Shown: positions 36,771-46,122 of the stretch, piece after piece
Numbering within the stretch: position 1 is the stretch's first letter
How the letters are laid out: the number at the start of each line of letters is the position of its first letter
Source: Chromatiales bacterium
GTDB taxonomy: Bacteria > Pseudomonadota > Gammaproteobacteria > Xanthomonadales > SZUA-36
Direction: 5' to 3'
DNA length: 49,073 nucleotides
NCBI GenBank assembly: GCA_024640025.1
Contig: JAHEFT010000006.1
Location: 1-49,073 of the forward strand
Notes under the pieces: model-generated
Databases searched by the model: none
Told to the model about the DNA's origin: nothing
The model's input: the letters and a program-made list of their open reading frames with translations, nothing else
Made by a program: the position numbers and the translations under genes

Positions 36771-38254
36771 GGTGTGGGCCCCGTCAGCGAGATGAAATAG
36801 GGTGTTGCTTGCAAATCGGACATACAGTCCGTTTCCAGATCGTCGGCGTTGCCCGCGATGATGAACTCGGAAACGATTTTGCCCATGCAGCCTCTGGTGG
36901 TTGCGATATGCCCTTGCCCGGGCGCCACCAGGTGGCGGCTGTTCGGGAAGTAGGTGGCCACGCGATCTGCATATTCCGGTGGTGTGACCGGGTCCAGTTC
37001 GCCCGACAGCAGCAGCACAGGCACATCCGCCGTGACCGGTTCATGAAAGTTTTCGGGCACTCGCCCCCTGGGCCAGACTCCGCACTGTATCCTGACCGCC
37101 TTTTCCAACATGTCGCCCATCAGGTAATTGTTGGGTCCGGGATTCTCGGGGAAGAGCGGGAAATCTTCGGCACACATTACGGAAAGTTCCATGCCCTGGG
37201 AAATGCTTTGCTGAAGCCCGGTAGCCGCAATAAGCAATTGGCTGGCCAGGCGCTCATAACGCTGTTCGACAGCGGCCTCGTGAATCAGCAGGGGCAGCAT
37301 GGCCTGGGTATCCGAAGAGTAAGTCAGGAACCGAAGGGAAGAAGAAAGAACATCTCGGTCGAAAGACATAGGGAAAAGCTCGCCGGTAGTCGGGTGTTCC
37401 ACCGTGATATCCACGGGGGCTTGCTCCAACCTCTGCATCAACAGGGAAAGTTTTCCGGGGCTATCGGGGAAGTTTTCACCGCACACGGGATCAGCTTCAC
37501 ATCCTTCGAGCACGCGAAAGATGGCCTGGTCAAGTTTTGCCGCATGCTCGGATCCGAGCGCAAGGGTTTGTGGCACCACGCCGTCCAGCACGGCCGTTCG
37601 CACCCTTTCGGGGAAGAGCCGCATGTAGACCTGGGCGGCGCGGGTACCGTATGAGCCGCCATACAGGTTGACGGTTTCGTAACCGAGGGCTTCGCGCGCG
37701 GCATCGATGTCAAACATGGCGATGGTCGTGGTGTAAAAGCGGGGGTCGCCGTCCAGGGAATCCAGGCATTCCCGGGTCGTTTTGGCAAGGTCATCCCAGT
37801 CCGATGCCAGCGCTTTCTCGAGTTCGGCCTCCGGGCACTTCAGTGGGTTGGACTGCCCGGTTCCGCGCTGGTCAACCAGCAGGATATCCCGGCTTTCATT
37901 CACTTTCTTGAGTGCGCCGGCAATGATGGGCCAGCTCTCCGTGGCCGATTGTCCGGGACCGCCGGCGAAAAAGACCAGGGGATCAGGTTCCGTTGTGCGC
38001 CCATGGGCGGGAACACGCGCAACGCGCACCCTGATCTGGCGTCCCTCGGGCTCGTCTGGGTTTTCCGCAGCATTCATCCAGCCGCATTCACCCACGGCAG
38101 ACAGCGGTGTCCCGGGTACAACCAGTTCGCAGGTTTCCAATACCAGGCCCGGTTCATATTCGCCCTCCTGGGTAAGGGCGGCAGTTGGGGGCAACAGAAA
38201 ACAGCTGCTGAACAGTGTGATAACACTCAATCGCTTGAAATACATAAAGATCAT
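36767..38254 (-). CDS. Alpha/beta hydrolase, tripeptidyl-aminopeptidase (TAP)-like, exported
   Basis: FFAGGPGQSATESW, LLVDQRGTGQSNP, NLYGGSYGTRAAQVYMRLFPE nucleophile elbow, LLLSGELDPVTPPEYA. Confidence 0.92.
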   Translation of the reverse strand: MIFMYFKRLSVITLFSSCFLLPPTAALTQEGEYEPGLVLETCELVVPGTPLSAVGECGWMNAAENPDEPEGRQIRVRVARVPAHGRTTEPDPLVFFAGGPGQSATESWPIIAGALKKVNESRDILLVDQRGTGQSNPLKCPEAELEKALASDWDDLAKTTRECLDSLDGDPRFYTTTIAMFDIDAAREALGYETVNLYGGSYGTRAAQVYMRLFPERVRTAVLDGVVPQTLALGSEHAAKLDQAIFRVLEGCEADPVCGENFPDSPGKLSLLMQRLEQAPVDITVEHPTTGELFPMSFDRDVLSSSLRFLTYSSDTQAMLPLLIHEAAVEQRYERLASQLLIAATGLQQSISQGMELSVMCAEDFPLFPENPGPNNYLMGDMLEKAVRIQCGVWPRGRVPENFHEPVTADVPVLLLSGELDPVTPPEYADRVATYFPNSRHLVAPGQGHIATTRGCMGKIVSEFIIAGNADDLETDCMSDLQATPYFISLTGPTP

Positions 38255-38385
38255 TTTAGTGGGAAAAGCCAGCGGAACAGGTTAGGACGAATCCATGGTG
38301 CTGTCCATAGGTGAATGGTCATTGAATTCGAGGGTCTTCTCCACCACACTGGAAACGGTTGGCAAAGGTAAGTGAATCACATCTC

Positions 38386-39321
38386 ATGTATGCGCTGGAA
38401 ATCAATAATCTCAGAAAAACCTACAAGAACGGGGTAGAGGCTCTCAAGGGCATTTCATTGAAAGTGGAAGAAGGGGACTTCTTTGCCTTACTGGGGCCCA
38501 ACGGCGCCGGTAAATCGACATTGATTGGAATCATTTCCTCGCTGGTCAATGCAACCAGCGGTGAGACGTTGGTGTTCGGCACCAGTGTTCAGAAGGATCG
38601 GTCGAAGGCCATGGCGCAAATCGGGTTGGTTCCGCAAGAGCTGAACTTCAACCAGTTTGAGAAGCCGATGGAAATCGTGGTCAACCAGGCCGGCTACTAT
38701 GGTATTCCCCGTGAAATTGCCCTGGACAGGGCCGAAAAATACCTCAAGCAGCTGGATTTATGGGACAAGGCTGAGAAAATATCCCGCACCCTGTCAGGCG
38801 GCATGAAGCGCAGGCTGATGATTGCGCGGGCCATGGTAAACGAGCCCCGGCTGCTGATTCTGGACGAACCGACTGCAGGCGTTGATATCGAAATCAGGCG
38901 TTCGATGTGGGAGTTCGTGAAAGACATCAATAACCATGGAACCACCGTGATACTGACGACTCACTACCTGGAGGAGGCAGAGAGCCTGTGCCGGAACATC
39001 GCCATTATCGACCATGGCGAAATCATCAAGAATACGGACATGCGGTCACTGCTGGCGACACTGGACGTGGAAACCTTCGTTCTGGATTTGCGGGAAGCCA
39101 TTGTTGACTGTCCCGCCGTGGATGGCATTGACATCGTGGTCCGTGATGACAGGACCCTGGAGGCCTCGATACCGAAGCAGAAGTCGTTGAATACCCTGTT
39201 TGCCGAATTGGAGCGCCAGGGTATTCACGTGTTGAGTATGCGCAACAAGGCCAACCGGCTTGAAGAACTGTTCATGAAACTGGTGGACAGGGGAGCGGCA
39301 CAGGGAGTTGAGGCCGCATGA
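38386..39321 (+). CDS. ABC transporter ATP-binding protein (ABC-2 exporter)
   Basis: FALLGPNGAGKSTLIGI, LSGGMKRRLMIARAMV, LLILDEPTAGVD. Confidence 0.95.
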   Translation: MYALEINNLRKTYKNGVEALKGISLKVEEGDFFALLGPNGAGKSTLIGIISSLVNATSGETLVFGTSVQKDRSKAMAQIGLVPQELNFNQFEKPMEIVVNQAGYYGIPREIALDRAEKYLKQLDLWDKAEKISRTLSGGMKRRLMIARAMVNEPRLLILDEPTAGVDIEIRRSMWEFVKDINNHGTTVILTTHYLEEAESLCRNIAIIDHGEIIKNTDMRSLLATLDVETFVLDLREAIVDCPAVDGIDIVVRDDRTLEASIPKQKSLNTLFAELERQGIHVLSMRNKANRLEELFMKLVDRGAAQGVEAA

Positions 39322-40091
39322 GCGAGAACCTGCACTGGGTTGGCTATAAAACCATCGTTCGGAAGGAGATTACGCGGATCCTGCGGATCTGGGGCCAGAC
39401 CATCGTCCCCCCTGCGATCACGATGACGCTTTACTTCATCATTTTCGGGGAATTGATCGGACGCCGGATCGGTGAAATGGGCGGTTTTACCTACATGCAA
39501 TACATTGTGCCCGGCCTGATCATCATGTCGGTAATAACCAACTCCTACGGCAACATGGTTTCGTCCTTTTTCGGGGCCAAGTTTGGCAAGCATATTGAGG
39601 AATTACTGATTTCGCCGCTACCCAACTGGGTCATCCTGGCCGGCTATGTGACCGGAGCGCTGACGCGCGGCCTGATGGTGGGCGGGGTCGTGATGGCGGT
39701 TTCGTTACTTTTCACACCGATTGAAGTGCAGCACCCGCTGGTCATGCTTACCGTGTTGTTGTTGACGGCTATCGTGTTTTCACTCGCCGGTTTGATCAAT
39801 GCCATCTTTGCCCAGAAATTCGACGATATTGCGATTATTCCCACCTTCGTCCTCGCGCCCCTGACCTACCTTGGGGGTGTATTCTATTCAATCGCACTCC
39901 TCCCGGCTTTCTGGCAGAAGGTTTCCGTGGTCAATCCCATACTCTACATGGTCAATGGGTTTCGCTACGGGATGCTGGGCGTGTCCGATGTCAGCCTGGT
40001 GGCGACCTACGGCGTGATCATTATCGCCGGCGCCGTGCTGTTTACCGGGTGCATGATTTTGCTGCACAAGGGAACGGGTTTGAGAACCTGA
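39318..40091 (+). CDS. ABC-2 type transporter permease
   Basis: VRKEITRILRIWGQTIVPPAITMTLYFIIFGELIG; PLTYLGGVFYSIALLPAFWQ. Confidence 0.93.
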   Translation: MSENLHWVGYKTIVRKEITRILRIWGQTIVPPAITMTLYFIIFGELIGRRIGEMGGFTYMQYIVPGLIIMSVITNSYGNMVSSFFGAKFGKHIEELLISPLPNWVILAGYVTGALTRGLMVGGVVMAVSLLFTPIEVQHPLVMLTVLLLTAIVFSLAGLINAIFAQKFDDIAIIPTFVLAPLTYLGGVFYSIALLPAFWQKVSVVNPILYMVNGFRYGMLGVSDVSLVATYGVIIIAGAVLFTGCMILLHKGTGLRT

Positions 40092-40191
40092 GGTCTACCC
40101 CGCATTGGGTTTATTTCGTGCGCTGATAGCGGCCTTCATCTAGAATGAAAGATTGCATATCGACGATTCGATCTTTTTAACAGGTATTTCA

Positions 40192-41340
40192 ATGTCTGCA
40201 GTCATTCATAGAGAGGAAAAGGAACACGCCCCCATCAACTGGGCCGTCACGGCGGTGCTTGGGTTGACGTTTCTCGCCGCCATTACCGTCGTGCCCTGGT
40301 ATGGCATCGTGCACGGTTTCAGTAGCTGGGCCTGGGCGTTTTTCGGCATATTCGTCGTTCTGAACGGCATTGGTATCGGCAGCGGTTATCACCGCCTCTG
40401 GTCTCACCGGACCTACGATGCCCATCCTGCGCTGAAATGGTTTTTAGCCGTGGTGGGCGGCATGTCGCTTCAAAACAGCATCATCGTCTGGTCGGCCCGC
40501 CACCGCATTCACCATCGTGAAGTGGATGACAACGACAAGGACCCATACTCCATCGGGCGGGGGTTCTGGTTTGCGCACATCGGTTGGATGTTGAAGGATT
40601 ATCCCAGCGGAAAGGTCGACTACAGTGTTGTGCGCGACCTCGAGAAAGACCCGGTGGCTGCCTGGCAGCATCGCTGGTACTGGACCCTCGTCTGGACGAC
40701 CAACCTGGTGCTGCCCCTGTTCCTGGGCTGGCTGACGGGTGACATGCTCGGCATGTTCCTGCTGGTGGGTATTGCACGCCTGGTAGTTACGCATCACATC
40801 ACGTTTTTTATCAATTCTCTGGCACACATGTGGGGCCGCCAGCCCTACACGGATGAGAATTCAGCCCGCGATCAGCATTTCCTGGCATTGATCACTTACG
40901 GTGAGGGCTACCACAACTACCACCATCTGTTTCAAAGTGACTACCGCTGTGGAATTCGCTGGTGGCACCTGGATATCAACAAGTGGTTCATCTCTACCTG
41001 TGCTTTGCTGGGGCTGGTAAAAAATCGCAAGCGCGCGCCGGCTTTCAAGGTCATGCGCGCCAGGCTGAACATGGAGTTCAAGGCTGCCCGTGAAAAACTC
41101 GAGCGAGAGGGCGTCAGTCCGCGCTGGAAAAAGCAATTGGAAACAGAATACGCGCAGTATGTCGAAATCATCAAGGAATGGCAGCAGTTGCAGATGGAGC
41201 GTGTGCAGGCCGGCAGGCAAAGGCTGGCGGAACGGATCGAAACCGAAACCGCGTCCTTTGCCCTGCGCTACCGTGAACTGGAAATGAGCCTGAAAATGCA
41301 GCACAAGCGCCTGGCTCTGCTGACTTCGCAGGTCATGTAG
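40192..41340 (+). CDS. Acyl-CoA/fatty acid delta-9-type desaturase with C-terminal coiled-coil extension
   Basis: GSGYHRLWSHRTY, SARHRIHHREVDDNDKDPY, GEGYHNYHHLF: three histidine boxes. Confidence 0.93.
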   Translation: MSAVIHREEKEHAPINWAVTAVLGLTFLAAITVVPWYGIVHGFSSWAWAFFGIFVVLNGIGIGSGYHRLWSHRTYDAHPALKWFLAVVGGMSLQNSIIVWSARHRIHHREVDDNDKDPYSIGRGFWFAHIGWMLKDYPSGKVDYSVVRDLEKDPVAAWQHRWYWTLVWTTNLVLPLFLGWLTGDMLGMFLLVGIARLVVTHHITFFINSLAHMWGRQPYTDENSARDQHFLALITYGEGYHNYHHLFQSDYRCGIRWWHLDINKWFISTCALLGLVKNRKRAPAFKVMRARLNMEFKAAREKLEREGVSPRWKKQLETEYAQYVEIIKEWQQLQMERVQAGRQRLAERIETETASFALRYRELEMSLKMQHKRLALLTSQVM

Positions 41341-41375
41341 GAGCGATTTTAAACGCGAATAATTTCGCCCCTACA
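41336..41375. repeat. REP-like inverted element TGTAGGAGCG...CGCCCCTACA between convergent desaturase and tatD
   Basis: Arms match at 9/10; each arm supplies a flanking gene's TAG stop; shares TGTAGGAGCG with 17969-17978. Confidence 0.6.
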
Positions 41376-42165
41376 ATCCCGGAATACGGAAAAAACGCCG
41401 GGCGTTGGCCGTTGTTTGCTCTGCCAGCACATCACGATCCTCATTGCGCGCCTCGGCCACCGTATTCAGAATCCAGGGAAGCCAGCGGGGCTCATTGCGA
41501 TGGCTTTTCACACGCGGCCTCAGGTTTCTCGGTTTGAGATAGGGCGCGTCCGTTTCGATCATCAGGCGGTTCGAGGGGATATCCCCAAGGAAATCCTTCA
41601 TGTGCGTGCCGCGCCGCTCGTCGCAAATCCAGCCGGTGATCCCGATGTGGCAATCCAGTCCCAGGTAGTCGTGAAGTTCCTCCCGGCTTCCTGTAAAGCA
41701 GTGCACCACAACGTCGCTCAATTGATCGCGAACGTCCCGAAGGATCGCGTAAAAGTCGCTGTGGGCGTCCCGCATGTGCAGAAACAGCGGCAGGCCGCTA
41801 TCGATTCCGATTTTCAGCTGCCTGTGAAAAACGTCGCGCTGCACGTCCCGGGGTGAAAGATCACGAAAATAATCGAGACCGGTTTCACCCACGGCCACTA
41901 CTTCCTTATGCGAACTTAGTTCACTCAACAGGGCTTCGGTTTCGTCACTGAACGAGGACGCCAGGTGCGGATGCACCCCTGCTGTCGCAAACAGTTCACC
42001 GGGATATTCCCGTGCAAGCTGCAGGGCGGTCTTGCTGCCTTGTTCGCTGGCGCCGGTGACAATCATCTGGATGACCCCGGCCTCTCGCGCCCGGTCCAGA
42101 ACTTGCGCCCGATCGCCGTCGAAAGAGTCGTGGGTCAGGTTGCAGCCGATATCAATCAATTCCAT
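41371..42165 (-). CDS. tatD: TatD-family metal-dependent hydrolase (DNase)
   Basis: MELIDIGCNLTHDSF, ATAGVHPHLAS, AVGETGLDYFRD, HCFTGSREEL, IETDAPYLKPRNLRPRV. Confidence 0.92.
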   Translation of the reverse strand: MELIDIGCNLTHDSFDGDRAQVLDRAREAGVIQMIVTGASEQGSKTALQLAREYPGELFATAGVHPHLASSFSDETEALLSELSSHKEVVAVGETGLDYFRDLSPRDVQRDVFHRQLKIGIDSGLPLFLHMRDAHSDFYAILRDVRDQLSDVVVHCFTGSREELHDYLGLDCHIGITGWICDERRGTHMKDFLGDIPSNRLMIETDAPYLKPRNLRPRVKSHRNEPRWLPWILNTVAEARNEDRDVLAEQTTANARRFFRIPGL

Positions 42166-42245
42166 GGCGCGCATTCTAGCGGATTTCAGCCTCACCGCCA
42201 CGACCGAGTACTTGCCTTCCTGCCTGAAGCGGTCAGAATATCGTG

Positions 42246-43121
42246 ATGACCGGACAGTGGAATGCATACTGGCGCCTGATGCGCTTTGACAAGCCCATCG
42301 GCATATTGCTGCTGTTGTGGCCGACCTGGTGGGCCTTGCTGTTTGCCGGACAGGGGCGGCCTTCCCTGCGCAACATATTCATATTCACCTGCGGTGTCGT
42401 GATAATGCGCGCAGCGGGCTGCGTGATGAATGATATCGCTGACCGGGACTTCGATCCGCATGTCGAACGGACCCGTCAGCGACCTCTTGCCTCCGGTGAG
42501 TTGAGCCTGAAGCAGGCATTGGGACTTTTCCTGATACTGATGGCCCTCGCGTTTCTGCTGGTTCTGTTTACTAACTTCCTGACGATCAAACTGGCGCTCG
42601 TCGGGGCCGTGCTGGCGTCGACCTATCCCTTTTTCAAGCGTTTCACGCATTTGCCGCAAGTCGTTCTGGGCATCGCCTTCGGCTGGGGAATACCGATGGC
42701 TTTTGCAGCTGAAAATTCGCTGGTGCCGCCGCTTGCGTGGGTTTTGCTGGCCATCAACACGATCTGGTCAGTTATTTATGACACTTTGTATGCCATGGTC
42801 GACCGCGAGGATGATGTGAGTGTGGGCATCAGGTCCACGGCTATCCTGTTTGGCCGGTTCGACATACTGATCACCGGTTTACTGATGGTAGCGATGGTCG
42901 TGATGCTGTTAGCCACAGGTCTGTTGTTCACGTTGCGGTGGCCGTGGTTTGCCGCCACCCTGGTTTCTTTACTGCTTTTTGGACGACAGTTGTTCAGCAT
43001 CCGGACCCGCGACCGGGACGCCTGCTTCAATGCCTTTCTAAACAACAACTGGGTGGGGTTTGCACTGTTTATGGGCCTGTTGGGTCATTTTTTGGTCAGC
43101 GGGATTTATTTGGCCAGTTGA
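42246..43121 (+). CDS. ubiA: 4-hydroxybenzoate octaprenyltransferase
   Basis: YWRLMRFDKPIGILLLLWPTWWAL, RAAGCVMNDIADRDFDPHVERTRQRPLASGE, YDTLYAMVDREDDVSVGIRSTA. Confidence 0.96.
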   Translation: MTGQWNAYWRLMRFDKPIGILLLLWPTWWALLFAGQGRPSLRNIFIFTCGVVIMRAAGCVMNDIADRDFDPHVERTRQRPLASGELSLKQALGLFLILMALAFLLVLFTNFLTIKLALVGAVLASTYPFFKRFTHLPQVVLGIAFGWGIPMAFAAENSLVPPLAWVLLAINTIWSVIYDTLYAMVDREDDVSVGIRSTAILFGRFDILITGLLMVAMVVMLLATGLLFTLRWPWFAATLVSLLLFGRQLFSIRTRDRDACFNAFLNNNWVGFALFMGLLGHFLVSGIYLAS

Positions 43122-43882
43122 TGAGGTTCCAGGGTCCTGGCAGCCACCCAAACGGACACGCAGGAGACCCCGGCTCTTTCCAGAGTCCTGGCGCATTCGG
43201 CCAGGGTTGCGCCCGTGGTCATCACATCGTCAACCAGCGCCACGTGCCTGAATTCGGCTATTTTTCGCGCCGGAATCGTGCAGTCGAATGCCCCACTGAT
43301 ATTCAGTTTCCGGGTGGCGGCATCCAGCCCCGAGTGGGCGCGGGTCCGGCGACAGCGCCTAAGCACCGATCCATCTACCGGCAACTGCAGGGCCTTTCCA
43401 ACCTGCCTTGCGATCAGGTCTGCCTGGTTGAATGCTCGCGAAAAATGGCGAAATCGATGTAACGGTACGGGCAGGATTATGCACGGCGGCACCGCGTTCC
43501 GCCGCCGCACAGCCAGGATCAGCTCCCGGGCCAGGACCTGGCCGCATGCCAGGCTGCGGCCAAACTTGAAACGGCGTACGAGTTGGTCTACCGGGTAACC
43601 GTAAACCAGGGCAGTGGTGGCGTATTGCCAGGGTGGCGGCTGGCGCAGGCAGTGTCCGCAATACCGGTCGGACGGGTGGGAAAGCGGAAGTCCGCATTGC
43701 AGGCAGGCGTGGTTTACCCGGGGGAGTTCAGACGAACACGGCAGGCAGAGGTTGTGTGGGCCGCTATCGCCGCCGCACATCAGGCAATGGCGCGGCAACA
43801 ATCCGTTGAGCGCCGAATGTGTCCAGGATGCGAAATTTCTCCGGATTTTCGGAATCCCCGGACTTTTCATGATTTTGTTCAA
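43106..43882 (-). CDS. ComF-family amidophosphoribosyltransferase-like protein
   Basis: CLMCGG...CLPC...CLQCGLPL...CGHCL zinc ribbon; VPLHRFRHFSRAFNQADLIAR; VALVDDVMTTGATLAEC PRPP motif. Confidence 0.92.
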   Translation of the reverse strand: MNKIMKSPGIPKIRRNFASWTHSALNGLLPRHCLMCGGDSGPHNLCLPCSSELPRVNHACLQCGLPLSHPSDRYCGHCLRQPPPWQYATTALVYGYPVDQLVRRFKFGRSLACGQVLARELILAVRRRNAVPPCIILPVPLHRFRHFSRAFNQADLIARQVGKALQLPVDGSVLRRCRRTRAHSGLDAATRKLNISGAFDCTIPARKIAEFRHVALVDDVMTTGATLAECARTLERAGVSCVSVWVAARTLEPHQLAK

Positions 43883-43976
43883 GGCTACTGAGCATACGCG
43901 ATCGGGACCGCCATCACTTTCATCATCCCGTGCGATAATCTGTAGGAAATTTCCCTATTTTTCCCGGAGCGTTTTT

Positions 43977-44837
43977 GTGTCAAATCTCCAAAACATTCGC
44001 CGTGCTTTCGACGAAATCGCCAGCCATTATGACGAGCACGCGGCGCTTGAGCAGGAAGTTTGCAACCGCCTGCTGGAGCGGACCTCGTTCAACCGGGTTT
44101 TGCCCGCGAGAATTCTGGACCTGGGCTGCGGAACCGGTTTTGGGACTGCAAAGCTAAAAAAGCTGTTCCGGAAGGCACAGGTGACAGGGCTGGATATCTC
44201 GATGGCCATGTTGACCGGACTGCGTCGCCGCTCGGGTCTGCTCAAGCCATTGAGCGGTGTTTGCGGGAACATTGGGGCGCTGCCATTTGCCACCCGATCG
44301 GCAGATATGGCGGTCGCAAACCTGGCCACTTACTGGTGCACTGATCCCAAGGCGATGTTTTCCGAATTTCGCCGGGTTCTCCGACCCGACGGCATGCTCC
44401 TCATCAGCACTTTTGGCCCCGCAACGCTAAGGGAATTGCGAGAATCCTGGTCAAGTGTGGAGTCGGAAGTGACCTTGCCGGAGTTTCCCGACCTGGTAGA
44501 GATTGGAAATGCACTGGTGGCGGCGGGGTTCAGAGAGCCCGTGATGGACATGGAGATCATCACCCTGAGTTACCCGGACCTGGGCGCGATGTTCGCAGAA
44601 CTCGAAGCAACCGGAACCTCACTCCTCATCGAAGGCTGGGACCAGGGGTATGGGGATGCGAGCGCTTTGAAACAGGCATATTCTGCCTTCGTGACGGACG
44701 CAAGGTACCCGCTCAGTTTCGAGATCATCTACGGGGTCGCTTTCGGCCCACAGGAGGGCCAGCCCATGAAAACGCCTGATGGAGACGTCGTAACGTTCTC
44801 GGTTGATGCCCTGCGTGGGAGCCGAAAAGTCCAGTAG
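43977..44837 (+). CDS. bioC: Malonyl-ACP O-methyltransferase BioC
   Basis: GTG start (VSNLQNIRRAFDEIASHYDEHAALEQEV); ARILDLGCGTGFGTAKL, ANLATYWCTDPKAMFSEFRRVLRPDGMLLISTFG. Confidence 0.9.
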   Translation: MSNLQNIRRAFDEIASHYDEHAALEQEVCNRLLERTSFNRVLPARILDLGCGTGFGTAKLKKLFRKAQVTGLDISMAMLTGLRRRSGLLKPLSGVCGNIGALPFATRSADMAVANLATYWCTDPKAMFSEFRRVLRPDGMLLISTFGPATLRELRESWSSVESEVTLPEFPDLVEIGNALVAAGFREPVMDMEIITLSYPDLGAMFAELEATGTSLLIEGWDQGYGDASALKQAYSAFVTDARYPLSFEIIYGVAFGPQEGQPMKTPDGDVVTFSVDALRGSRKVQ

Positions 44838-44845
44838 GCAACACT

Positions 44846-44874
44846 TTGCCAAAACCAACCACCTGGGCTATGAT
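44846..44874 (+). promoter_or_regulatory. Sigma70-type promoter TTGCCA-N17-TATGAT just after bioC
   Basis: 5/6 match at -35 and -10 with an ideal 17-bp spacer. Confidence 0.65.
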
Positions 44875-44880
44875 GAACGA

Positions 44881-45030
44881 AGGGCAAAAACTATTTTTAA
44901 TTGCTTAAGGAATCGATCAAACCGGGTGTGCCGCCCCCCCTTGCGGCATGTCTGGTTCGAGACCGGTGTTCCCCTTGCACCGTTCTCACGAAAGGGCCGG
45001 CTCACCCCTTGCCGGCCCTTTCACCTTTTT
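44881..45030 (+). ncRNA. Candidate sRNA with three tandem hairpins each exposing a CCCCTT loop
   Basis: HP1 TGCCGC-CCCCCCTT-GCGGCA; HP2 GAGAcCGGTG-TTCCCCTTG-CACCGtTCTC; HP3/terminator GAAAGGGCCGGC-TCACCCCTT-GCCGGCCCTTTC followed by ACCTTTTT. A promoter lies directly upstream. Confidence 0.65.
44990..45030 (+). terminator. Rho-independent terminator, 12-bp stem
   Basis: GAAAGGGCCGGC/GCCGGCCCTTTC then TTTTT at 45026-45030. Confidence 0.85.
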
Positions 45031-46115
45031 CAGGACAGGTGTGGCCGCGCCAGGTAGTCATGTGATTGCATCTCGATCAGGCGGCTGGCGGTCCGCTGAA
45101 ATTCAAATTCCAGTTGCCGTCCCCGGTACAGTTCCCTTATCGGTACGGCGGCGGAAATCAGCAGTTTAACGTTGCGATCATAGAATTCATCCACCATGTT
45201 GACGAATCTTCGGGCCGCATTTGCGTCGTCTTCCCCGAGTTGCGGCATATTGCTCAGTACAACGGTGTTGAAAGCACGCGCAATTTCGATGAAATCGATG
45301 TTGCCGCGGGGTTTTTTGCAAAGTTCTTCAAATTCGAACCAGATGACGCCGTCACCACGCCTTCGGGCCTGAAAATTACGGCCGTTGATATCGAGGTAAT
45401 GGTTGAGTTCGAATTCGGCCGTCATGCGGTTGAAACTCTCGGTCATCACGCGATCGGCTGCCTCGTCCAGCGGATAATGGAATATTTCCGACTGTTCCAG
45501 GATACGTAGCCGGAAATCCGTTTTGCCGGACAATTCGATCACCCGGGTATGCTGCTTGATCAATTCGATGACCGGAAGGAATTTGGCCCTCTGCAAGCCA
45601 TCTTCATACAGCCGGTCCGGTGCAATATTCGACGTGGTCACGAGCGTGACACCGTTGAGGAACAGGGCTTCGAGCAAGCCGCTCAGCAGCATGGCATCCG
45701 CGATATCAGAGACAAAAAACTCGTCCAGGCAGAGCACGCTGCATTTTTGGGCCCAGTCGGCGGCGATTCTGGGTAGCGGGTCGCGAACCTCCCCAAGGTC
45801 ACCGAGACTCCGGTGGACTCTTTGCATGAACCGGTGAAAGTGTATCCGTTGTTTCCGTTCAACCGGCAGGTGCTCGTAAAACAGGTCCATCAACCAGGTT
45901 TTACCACGCCCAACCGCTCCCCAGATATACAGGCCGGATACGGTTTCAGGTCGCTTGCGGCGGAGTCTGTCCAAAAACCTTGGGTCGCGCTGTCGTTGCA
46001 GGGCGTGCCACAGGGCATCCAGCGCTTTTAAGACACGTTCCTGGTCGGGATCGGAAATAAAATCGCCCTTGCCGGCTAGATTCCGATAGTGGCTCAGCGG
46101 AGACGGGTGGCGCAA
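45030..46115 (-). CDS. zapE: AFG1-family ATPase / cell division protein ZapE
   Basis: GLYIWGAVGRGKTWLMDLFYEHLP, FHRFMQRVHRSL, LCLDEFFVSDIADAMLLSGLLEALF, LVTTSNIAPDRLYEDGLQR. Confidence 0.95.
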   Translation of the reverse strand: MRHPSPLSHYRNLAGKGDFISDPDQERVLKALDALWHALQRQRDPRFLDRLRRKRPETVSGLYIWGAVGRGKTWLMDLFYEHLPVERKQRIHFHRFMQRVHRSLGDLGEVRDPLPRIAADWAQKCSVLCLDEFFVSDIADAMLLSGLLEALFLNGVTLVTTSNIAPDRLYEDGLQRAKFLPVIELIKQHTRVIELSGKTDFRLRILEQSEIFHYPLDEAADRVMTESFNRMTAEFELNHYLDINGRNFQARRRGDGVIWFEFEELCKKPRGNIDFIEIARAFNTVVLSNMPQLGEDDANAARRFVNMVDEFYDRNVKLLISAAVPIRELYRGRQLEFEFQRTASRLIEMQSHDYLARPHLS

Positions 46116-46122
46116 AACGGGT

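Noticed and set aside
41046-41337. Charged coiled-coil C-terminal extension of the desaturase as a novel fusion
   Set aside because: Similar-length delta-9 desaturases in pseudomonads appear to carry comparable tails; not clearly unusual.
43944-43957. AGGAAATTTCCCTA palindrome upstream of bioC as a BirA-like operator
   Set aside because: The core GGAAATTTCC is only 10 bp, AT-centred, and does not resemble a known biotin operator; likely chance.
44953-44966. tRNA T-arm-like GGTTCGAGACC
   Set aside because: No acceptor, D or anticodon arms around it; it lies in the linker/HP2 of the candidate sRNA.
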